Shown here piece by piece: positions 57,936 through 64,000 of a DNA stretch of 64,000 bases. Positions within the stretch are counted from its first letter, which is position 1, and each line of letters opens with the position of its first letter. The stretch lies in NCBI RefSeq assembly GCF_021325795.1, contig NZ_JAHPZX010000002.1:1-64000 (forward strand), written 5' to 3'. The position numbers and the translations under genes are program-made. Origin of the DNA: Bordetella sp. LUAb4. Lineage in GTDB: Bacteria; Pseudomonadota; Gammaproteobacteria; Burkholderiales; Burkholderiaceae_B. The notes under the pieces were generated by a model. The model was not told the origin of the DNA and ran no database searches. It saw nothing but the letters and a program-made list of their open reading frames with translations.

Positions 57936-58655
57936 TCAGAACGGGTTTGCAATCAGGAAAAAGCGCTGCAACCAGCCCATGGTCTGCACTTCGTCCATGA
58001 TGCCCTTGCTGCGGTACTCGATGCGCGCATCGGCCACCCGTGTCGAGGAGACGGTATTGGTGCCCGTGATGGCGCGCGGATCGACCACGCCGGAAAACCG
58101 GATGTACTCGCTGCCGCGGTTGATGGCGATCTGCTTCTCGCCGGCCACCTGCAGGTTGCCGTTGGGCAGCACGCCCACCACCGTGGTGGTCAAGGTACCG
58201 GTGAAGGTGTTGTTGGCGCTGCTGTCACCCGAACCCTTGGTGGCGTTGGCCCCGCTGGTGCTGGTATCCAGCTTGGCGTTGAACCAGCTGCTGAGGAAAC
58301 CCGGCGCGGCGGCGATCGAGTTGTCCGTGCTCGAACTGCGGTCGGTATTGGTCGCCACGTTCTTGGCGGCGGCCGTCTTTTCTTCCAACACCACGGTGAC
58401 GATGTCGCCGACGTTGCGGGGACGGCGATCCTCGAACAAGGGATAGTTGCCGTAAGCCGTGGGCTGGTAGATGGCGCCGTCCGGCGTCGGCGACACGCGC
58501 GCCGGTGGCGGCGGCGCGGCCGTCGTGGAACCCAGCACCACCGGTTCGGGCGGGATCAGGGCGCAGCCGGCCAACCACACTGTTGCCAGGGCGGAGAGGA
58601 CGAGTCGCGAAAGCGCGAAACTTATCGGGCTGGAACGCATGAAGCCGAAACGCAT
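57936..58655 (-). CDS. flgH: Flagellar L-ring lipoprotein FlgH
   Basis: Outer-membrane bushing. The 239-residue protein has a signal sequence with lipobox LAGC, then [37 protein letters not shown] and [30 protein letters not shown], the FlgH signatures. A family-typical Ser/Thr/Asn-rich stretch sits in the middle. Confidence 0.97.
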   Translation of the reverse strand: MRFGFMRSSPISFALSRLVLSALATVWLAGCALIPPEPVVLGSTTAAPPPPARVSPTPDGAIYQPTAYGNYPLFEDRRPRNVGDIVTVVLEEKTAAAKNVATNTDRSSSTDNSIAAAPGFLSSWFNAKLDTSTSGANATKGSGDSSANNTFTGTLTTTVVGVLPNGNLQVAGEKQIAINRGSEYIRFSGVVDPRAITGTNTVSSTRVADARIEYRSKGIMDEVQTMGWLQRFFLIANPF

Positions 58656-58690
58656 GGGGCTGTGTTCACTGAAAGACGTCGGGGGGGTTG

Positions 58691-58756
58691 AAGCTAAAAG
58701 TTCAAGCTAAAAGCTCAAGCTGAAAATCAAGGCTGATGAAGCGAAGCTGATGAAGC
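58691..58756. repeat. Degenerate short tandem repeats between flgH and flgG
   Basis: Two 13-bp units AAGCTAAAAG-[TC]-TC, one shorter variant AAGCTGAAAATC, and then two units of A-A-[G]-GCTGATGAAGC. The block fills most of the 113-base gap and is A/T-rich compared with its flanks; a run of seven G lies just left of it (58681-58687). No coding role is seen. Confidence 0.75.
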
Positions 58757-58768
58757 AACGCCGATTCT

Positions 58769-59554
58769 TTACAGCTGCGTCAGGCGCTGCAGCATCTGGT
58801 CGGAGGTCTGCACCGCCTTGGAGTTCATCTCGTAGGCGCGCTGCGTGGTGATCATGTTGACCAGCTCTTCCGCCACGTTGACGTTGGAGGTTTCCAGGTA
58901 TTTCTGCTGCAGCGAACCCAGGCCGTCGACCGTGGGGTTACCAATGTTGGGAGGGCCGGACGAATCGGTTTCCAGGTACAGGTTGTCGCCCACGCTTTGC
59001 AAGCCGTTGGGGTTGATGAAGTTGGCCAACTGCAATTGGCCGACCTGCACGTTCACGCCGGGGGCGGCGGGCTGGGTCACCGACACCGTGCCGTCGTTGC
59101 CGATGGTCAGGGTCAGCGCGTTGTTGGGGATATTGATCGGAGGCTGCACCACGTAGCCGCCGGCGGTGGTCAGCTGGCCGTTCTGGTCGCGCTGCAGCGA
59201 ACCGTCGCGGGTGTAGGCATCGGTGCCGTCAGGCAGCTGGATCTGCAGGAAACCGGCACCCTGGATGGCAACGTCCAGATCCTGGCCGGTGCTGGTCATG
59301 CCGCCCTGCGTGTGCAGGCGTTCGGTGGCCGCCACGCGCGCACCGGTACCCAGTTGCAGGCCGGAGGGCAGTTGGTTGGCGTCGCCGACCTGGGCGCCGG
59401 GCTGGCGCACCGTCTGGTACATCAGGTCCTGGAACACGGCGCGGCCACGCTTGAAGCCGGTGGTGTTGACGTTGGCCAGGTTGTTCGAAATGACGTCCAT
59501 CGCGGTCTGCTGACCTTCGAGACCCGTCTTGGCGATCCAAAGCGAACGAAGCAT
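58769..59554 (-). CDS. flgG: Flagellar distal rod protein FlgG
   Basis: Builds the distal rod. The 261-residue protein starts [44 protein letters not shown] and ends [30 protein letters not shown], the axial-protein N- and C-terminal helices, at the normal FlgG length (260). Between flgF and flgH. Confidence 0.97.
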   Translation of the reverse strand: MLRSLWIAKTGLEGQQTAMDVISNNLANVNTTGFKRGRAVFQDLMYQTVRQPGAQVGDANQLPSGLQLGTGARVAATERLHTQGGMTSTGQDLDVAIQGAGFLQIQLPDGTDAYTRDGSLQRDQNGQLTTAGGYVVQPPINIPNNALTLTIGNDGTVSVTQPAAPGVNVQVGQLQLANFINPNGLQSVGDNLYLETDSSGPPNIGNPTVDGLGSLQQKYLETSNVNVAEELVNMITTQRAYEMNSKAVQTSDQMLQRLTQL

Positions 59555-59657
59555 GGTTGGTAACTCCTGGGGTGCCGGGCACGCGCCCAGCGAATAATTC
59601 GGGTTGGAACAGGCTTACAGATAGTCTTGCAGGCGCCCCACCGCGGCGCGCCTCTTA

Positions 59658-60416
59658 CTAACTAATAGACAGGATGCCGTTGGCGCGGTCTTCGTTGGTG
59701 TCCGCGTCCTTGACCACCTGCATCTGCATTTCGAAGCGGCGCGAGTTCTCGATCATGCCGACCATCGAGGACGCGGCGTTGGCGTTGCTGCCTTCCAGCA
59801 CACCCGCGGTGACACGCACCGTCGGGTCCACCGGCATGGCGGGCGCCGGCTGGCCATTGGCGGCGACGCGGCGGAATACGCCGTCATCGCCGTGCACCAG
59901 CGTGTTTTCATCCGGCTTGACCAGCTTCAACTGGCCCAGATTGAGCACCGTGTTGGGCGGGTCGCCGGCACCGATGGCCGTGATGGTCCCGTCCGAACCG
60001 ATGGTCAGGGAAGCCATGTCGGGCACGTCGATCACGCCGTTCTGCTGCGACAGCACCGGAATGCCCTGCGCGGTCTGCAACTGGCCGTTGACCCCCACCT
60101 GCAGGTCGCCGGCGCGGGTATACGCTTCGCCTTGCGGCGTCTGCACCGCCAGCCAGCCGCCTTCGGTGATGGCAATGTCCAGCGGGCTGCCGGTGGACTG
60201 CATCACGCCCATCTGGAAGTCGCTGCGCGGCGTTGCCGCCACGGTCGATACCCGGGTGGGCAAGCTGGTGCCGTCGTTGACCGGCACCGAGCGATACATC
60301 GACATCTGCGCGCGGAAGCCCGTCGTATTGACGTTGGCCATGTTGTTCGACAGAACGGTCTGCTGCTCGGCGATCCGGGCAGCGCCGTTCATGGCGGTGT
60401 AGATGATGCGGTCCAT
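59658..60416 (-). CDS. flgF: Flagellar proximal rod protein FlgF
   Basis: Part of the proximal rod. 252 residues starting [38 protein letters not shown]; ends SSMVGMIENSRRFEMQMQVVKDADTNEDRANGILS. Two bases after the flgE stop and 103 bases before flgG. Confidence 0.96.
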   Translation of the reverse strand: MDRIIYTAMNGAARIAEQQTVLSNNMANVNTTGFRAQMSMYRSVPVNDGTSLPTRVSTVAATPRSDFQMGVMQSTGSPLDIAITEGGWLAVQTPQGEAYTRAGDLQVGVNGQLQTAQGIPVLSQQNGVIDVPDMASLTIGSDGTITAIGAGDPPNTVLNLGQLKLVKPDENTLVHGDDGVFRRVAANGQPAPAMPVDPTVRVTAGVLEGSNANAASSMVGMIENSRRFEMQMQVVKDADTNEDRANGILSIS

Positions 60417-60418
60417 GT

Positions 60419-61666
60419 TTAGGCGATCTGCAACAGGTTCTGCAGCACGTCGCTCTGGGTCTTGATGGTCTGCGTGTTGGCCTGGTAGGTCCGCTGCGCG
60501 ACGATCATGTTGACCAGCTCCGAGCTGAGGTCGACGTTGGACTCTTCCACCGACTGGCCGCGAATCAGGGCCATGCCGTTGGTGCCGGGTTGGCCCAGCT
60601 GGGCGCCGCCCGAGTCGGCCGATTCGGTCCAGGCGTTGTCGCCCACCGGCTTCAGGCCCTGCACGTTGTTGAAGTTGGCCAGCACCACCGTGCCGACGTT
60701 CTGCGTCTGGCCGTTCGAGTACGCGGCGATGATGGAACCGTCGGTGCCGAAGGAGATCGTGCTGAACTCACCCGAGGTGTAGCCGTTGGGCGTCTTGCTG
60801 GTGGTGAAATCGCTGCCGTACTGGGTGCTGCCGGTGTAGTTGATGGCAACGGCCAGCGGATCGGCGGGCGAGGATGCGCCGCCGGGATCGGCCAGCGTCG
60901 CCGTAATGGTGGCCGGGGTGGTGGTCAGGCGGCCGGCGCTGTCGAAACGCAGATCGGTGGCGCCGCCCCACACGGCCGGCGTACCGGTGGCGGTGGTCGG
61001 GGCCATGGCGGCGCCGTCCAGCGTGTAGTACACGTGGTACACGCTCTCGCCGGTCGTGGTGTCGGACGCCTGTTTGACGAAATATTGCGTCAACTGGTGC
61101 GAGTTGCCCAGCGAGTCATACACCGTCATCGGCTGCGTGTCGGTGTAGGTCTCGGCGTTGGTCGGGTCGAACGGCGTGGCCGTGCTGTCGATCACGTCGG
61201 CATTGGCGTTCAGGTTGGCGACGAAGCCGGAGGTGCTGGTCGCCTGCGGGGCGATGTTGGCCTGGGGCAAGCTCAGCGCGATCGGCGCGGTGCCGATGCC
61301 GCCCGTGCCGTAACCCGTCAGGTTCTGGCCCTGGGCGTTGACGATGTTCAGGTTCTTGTCGATGGTGAACTGGCCGTTGCGGGTGTACAGGATGTTGCCG
61401 CTGCCGTCGATCGTGCGGAAGAAGCCGTTGGCGCCGTCGATGGCCATGTCGTACTGGCCGCCCGCGGAAATGGTGCCCACGGTGAAGCGTTGCTGCACGG
61501 CCGCCACTTTGGTACCCAGGCCGACGCGCGACGAGGCGTACACATCGGCGAACTGCACCGACGAGGCCTTGAAGCCCACCGTGCCCGAGTTGGCGATGTT
61601 GTTGCCGATGACGTCCAGATTCTGCGCGGCGGCGTTCAGGCCGCTAAGTCCTTGTCCGAAGCCCAT
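60419..61666 (-). CDS. flgE: Flagellar hook protein FlgE
   Basis: Hook subunit. The 415-residue protein starts MGFGQGLSGLNAAAQNLDVIGNNIANSGTVGFK and ends with NVDLSSELVNMIVAQRTYQANTQTIKTQSDVLQNLLQI; the Ser/Thr/Gly-rich middle forms the exposed domains. Length is near the usual 400. Confidence 0.97.
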   Translation of the reverse strand: MGFGQGLSGLNAAAQNLDVIGNNIANSGTVGFKASSVQFADVYASSRVGLGTKVAAVQQRFTVGTISAGGQYDMAIDGANGFFRTIDGSGNILYTRNGQFTIDKNLNIVNAQGQNLTGYGTGGIGTAPIALSLPQANIAPQATSTSGFVANLNANADVIDSTATPFDPTNAETYTDTQPMTVYDSLGNSHQLTQYFVKQASDTTTGESVYHVYYTLDGAAMAPTTATGTPAVWGGATDLRFDSAGRLTTTPATITATLADPGGASSPADPLAVAINYTGSTQYGSDFTTSKTPNGYTSGEFSTISFGTDGSIIAAYSNGQTQNVGTVVLANFNNVQGLKPVGDNAWTESADSGGAQLGQPGTNGMALIRGQSVEESNVDLSSELVNMIVAQRTYQANTQTIKTQSDVLQNLLQIA

Positions 61667-61739
61667 GTTTATCTCTCGCTATTCAAAAATTCGGTGAATC
61701 GATAAGCCGCCGCGACGCGGGCGGCGAGCGTTCAAAACG

Positions 61740-62426
61740 TCAACCCAAAACCTGACGAATATCCAGCACGCTGAACTGGCCCAACAGGCCCAGATCCAGG
61801 CGCACACCATCGGTGGTGTACGCAACGTTCTGCACGGTGCCTGAAGACAGCGCATCGGCGGCAACCTTGGCACCCGCGGTATCACTCGCGGTGACGGCGA
61901 TGGTGTACTGGCCGTCGGCCATGCTGTTGCCCGAATCGTCCTTGCCGTCCCAGGTCGGGCTGAGGATGCCGGCCTTCTGTTGGCCCATGTCCAGGGTGCG
62001 CACGACGCGGCCGCTGGAGTCGCTGATGGTGACCTTGACGCTGGCGGCGTCGCCCTGCAGGTCGACACCGATCGGGGTGCTGACGCGGGCGCCCGTGGCG
62101 TCGGTGTCGATGTTCAAGGTGGTGCCCGGCACCATCACCTTCTTGCCTATCATGGACACGGCCGACATCGATTGCGACACGTCGACCTGGCCACTGATGG
62201 TGGACACCAGGGTCTTCAGGTCGGTGATGCCCTGCACCGTGGAGATCTGCGCCAGCTGGGAAGTCAGCTGCGAGTTGTCCATCGGGTTCAGCGGATCCTG
62301 GTTGTTCAGCTGGGTCACCAGCAGCGTCAGGAACTGGTTCTGGATATCGGCCGCACTGCTGGCGGTGCTGGCCGACGAACCCATCGAATTGGAGGACGTG
62401 GACGAGGAAGTGGACGAAACGGCCAT
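61740..62426 (-). CDS. flgD: Flagellar hook capping protein FlgD
   Basis: Scaffold at the hook tip. The 228-residue product has the N-terminal FlgD motif IQNQFLTLLVTQLNNQDPLNPMDNSQLTSQLAQISTVQGI and an FlgD Tudor/Ig-like C-terminal half (VTISDSSGRVVRTLDMGQQKAG, TWDGKDDSGNSMADGQYTIAV). Very Ser-rich N-terminus. Between flgC and flgE. Confidence 0.96.
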   Translation of the reverse strand: MAVSSTSSSTSSNSMGSSASTASSAADIQNQFLTLLVTQLNNQDPLNPMDNSQLTSQLAQISTVQGITDLKTLVSTISGQVDVSQSMSAVSMIGKKVMVPGTTLNIDTDATGARVSTPIGVDLQGDAASVKVTISDSSGRVVRTLDMGQQKAGILSPTWDGKDDSGNSMADGQYTIAVTASDTAGAKVAADALSSGTVQNVAYTTDGVRLDLGLLGQFSVLDIRQVLG

Positions 62427-62463
62427 GAACGGCTCCGGTTGGGCTTACGCGGTGAAGTCCGCG

Positions 62464-62880
62464 TTATTGCCCGATGGTCAAGGTTTTCTGCATCAACGTC
62501 TTGGCGGTGTTCAACACCTCGACGTTGGCCTGATAGGAACGCGAGGCCGAGATCATGTTGACGGTCTCGGCGACGGGATCGACATTGGGCATGTTCACGT
62601 AGCCATCGCGATCCGCCAGGGGATTGCGCGGGTCGTACAGTCGCTTGAACGGCGACTGGTCCTCGACCACGCCGGCCACGCGCACGCCGCCGATTTCCTG
62701 GCCGTAGGCCTGGCCGGCGGGCGGGTTCACCTGGAACACCACCTGGCGGGCGCGATACGGCTGGCCATCGGGCCCGACGGCGCTATCGGCGTTGGCGAGA
62801 TTGCTGGCGGCCACGTTCATACGCTGCGACTGCGCGCTCATGGCGGATCCGGCGATGTCGAAGATGCTCAGAAGAGGCAT
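62464..62880 (-). CDS. flgC: Flagellar proximal rod protein FlgC
   Basis: 138 residues beginning [31 protein letters not shown] and ending [36 protein letters not shown], a complete FlgC at the normal size. 45 bases after flgB and 37 before flgD. Confidence 0.97.
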   Translation of the reverse strand: MPLLSIFDIAGSAMSAQSQRMNVAASNLANADSAVGPDGQPYRARQVVFQVNPPAGQAYGQEIGGVRVAGVVEDQSPFKRLYDPRNPLADRDGYVNMPNVDPVAETVNMISASRSYQANVEVLNTAKTLMQKTLTIGQ

Positions 62881-62925
62881 GTCTGGTCCCTGGTTTCAGG
62901 TTCTTTATGGGTTGTTCGCGCCGCT

Positions 62926-63333
62926 TTATTCGCTGACGGCGCGCAGCATGTCTTTCACTTGCTGGTTCATCACCGACATGCTGCTTTGGTAATGCAGGGC
63001 GTTGTCGGCGAACTGCACCCGCTCGGCGTTCATATCCACCGTGTTGCCGTCCAGGCTGGCCTGGTAGGGCTGGCGATAGAGCAGATCGGTGGGACCGGCC
63101 TGGCTGGCGGCCTGGGCCGGAATGTGGCGCGCCGAGGTCAGCGCCAGACTGGTGTCGGGCAGACGCATGCGGGTATCCATGGCGTTCTGCATGGCCGAGG
63201 CGAAATCGAAATCGCGCGCCTTGTAATTGGGCGTGTCCGCGTTGGCGATGTTGGCCGACAGCACTTCCTGGCGATTCGCGCGCAAGGCGAGGGATTGCTG
63301 GAAGAACGACAGTTCCTGGCTAAGACGATCCAT
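62926..63333 (-). CDS. flgB: Flagellar proximal rod protein FlgB
   Basis: 135 residues: SFFQQSLALRANRQEVLSANIANADTPNYKARDFDF, the FlgB N-terminus, and a C-terminus MNAERVQFADNALHYQSSMSVMNQQVKDML. The start MDRLSQEL at 63333 is the family start; the open frame to 63474 covers the control region. First gene of the flgB-J operon, divergent from flgA. Confidence 0.96.
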   Translation of the reverse strand: MDRLSQELSFFQQSLALRANRQEVLSANIANADTPNYKARDFDFASAMQNAMDTRMRLPDTSLALTSARHIPAQAASQAGPTDLLYRQPYQASLDGNTVDMNAERVQFADNALHYQSSMSVMNQQVKDMLRAVSE

Positions 63334-63570
63334 CTGGTGGCCGTTTCCTATAGAGTCTGCGGCAGCGCCGGCCCGGGCGAGTATCGCGCCCGCGGCACCG
63401 TTCCCAAGCTGCACACACGCAGTGCCCGCTTTTCTGGGATGACCAGAATCATAGGTTCGCAACCTTGCGAACAATTTCGCAAATAACCCCTGATTTCGCA
63501 GCTAATTCGCCTATTGGTTCGCGCCGGGCCTTCCTACAATTCTCTTACCTTGAAATACCGGGCCTGTCCC
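63334..63570. promoter_or_regulatory. flgB/flgA divergent control region
   Basis: 237 bases between the two early flagellar transcripts. It contains the FlhDC-like box at 63473-63515. No clear -35/-10 pair is obvious in either direction, as expected for activator-dependent class II promoters. Confidence 0.6.
63473..63515. promoter_or_regulatory. FlhDC operator box between flgB and flgA
   Basis: Half-site AATTTCGCAAATAACC (63473-63488), an 11-base spacer, and an inverted half-site whose complement reads AATAGGCGAATTAGCT (63500-63515). Both fit AAYGS-N2-3-AAATARCG with 2-3 mismatches, and the spacing is within N10-12. Confidence 0.6.
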
Positions 63571-64000
63571 ATGCCGCGTTTTCTGTTCCGTTTTCTCTCC
63601 GTTGCCGCCCTGGCCGTCCTGACCGCCCTGCCCCTGGCCGCGTCCGCGCAAGACGCCATGCCGCCCCTGGCGCCGCAGGATCCCGCCGCCGTCATCAGCG
63701 TGGCGGACGACTACCTGCGCCAGCAACTGGCCAGCATCTCCCCGAATCCCACCATCAAGTTCGACGAAATCCATACGGACAAGCTACAGGCCTGCGACGA
63801 TCTCAGCGCTTTCATGTCGGCTGGCGCGCGGCCCCGTTCCCGCATGAGCGTGGGCGTGCGCTGCGCCGCCCCGCGCCCCTGGAGCGTCTATGTGCAGGCG
63901 TCCGTCAGCGCGCCGGGCCAGTACTTCGTGGCGGCGCGCACCATCAATTCCGGCGAGCCCATCACGCCCGACGCCCTGGCGCCGCGTGACGGCGATCTGG
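63571..64000 (+). CDS. flgA: Flagellar P-ring assembly chaperone FlgA, 3' end outside window
   Basis: Periplasmic chaperone for FlgI. The visible 143 residues start with a signal peptide (MPRFLFRFLSVAALAVLTAL to AASAQ), an N-terminal domain (IKFDEIHTDKLQACDDLSAFM, RMSVGVRCAAPRPWSVYVQASV) and the beginning of the SAF domain (ISSGEP-like TINSGEPITPDALAPRDGDL). It is divergent from flgB, the usual arrangement. Confidence 0.95.
   Translation, partial: MPRFLFRFLSVAALAVLTALPLAASAQDAMPPLAPQDPAAVISVADDYLRQQLASISPNPTIKFDEIHTDKLQACDDLSAFMSAGARPRSRMSVGVRCAAPRPWSVYVQASVSAPGQYFVAARTINSGEPITPDALAPRDGDL

Overview
The window comes from the chromosome of a high-GC (about 65 %) beta-proteobacterium, most likely family Alcaligenaceae (Bordetella/Achromobacter type). 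This rests on an intact rpsB-tsf-pyrH-frr-uppS-cdsA-dxr-rseP-bamA-skp-lpxD-fabZ-lpxA-lpxB-rnhB run, on protein features, and on a large flagellar region of beta-proteobacterial layout. I cannot fix the genus. I recognise no tRNA, rRNA, insertion sequence, prophage or CRISPR array.

Layout. (1) 1-2493: the 3' part of a large RHS gene whose core matches the C component of insecticidal Tc toxins, followed by a 425-residue unrecognised tail of lower GC. No immunity gene follows. (2) 2484-18295, minus strand: a tightly packed, overlapping housekeeping block for translation (rpsB, tsf, frr), UMP kinase, undecaprenyl-PP, CDP-DAG and isoprenoid synthesis, envelope proteolysis (RseP), outer-membrane assembly (BamA, Skp) and lipid A (LpxD, FabZ, LpxA, LpxB), ending with RNase HII and an RNA 2'-O-methyltransferase. 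(3) 18550-23389, plus strand: map, glnD, a MarC-family protein and dsbB, ending at a strong bidirectional terminator. (4) 23574-27963, minus strand: folC, a SPOR protein, cvpA and purF. (5) 28069-64000: flagella and chemotaxis.

The flagellar region has three blocks. The late block (flaG, fliD, fliS, fliT, a second FliK-like gene, a truncated FlhB-like gene, a YcgR-type brake) follows a clear sigma-28 promoter. The fliE/fliF divergent region serves fliE plus an EAL phosphodiesterase on one side and fliFGHIJKLMNOPQR on the other. The flgB/flgA divergent region serves flgBCDEFGHIJ leftward and flgA rightward; flgKL has its own sigma-28 promoter and is followed by two chemoreceptors and a small lipoprotein. 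Both divergent regions carry FlhDC-like operator boxes with the expected 10-11 nt spacing, so the hierarchy appears to be FlhDC for early genes and FliA for late genes. Flagellin, flhDC, motAB, che genes and flgMN are not in the window.

The most unusual points are the Tc-toxin-like RHS tail, the paired second FliK and 'pre-cleaved' FlhB-like protein, the facing c-di-GMP brake and phosphodiesterase genes with a shared terminator, the near-duplicate chemoreceptors of which only one has a CheR/CheB docking tail, and two orphan membrane ORFs behind fliR, one of which contains a terminator for the opposite strand.
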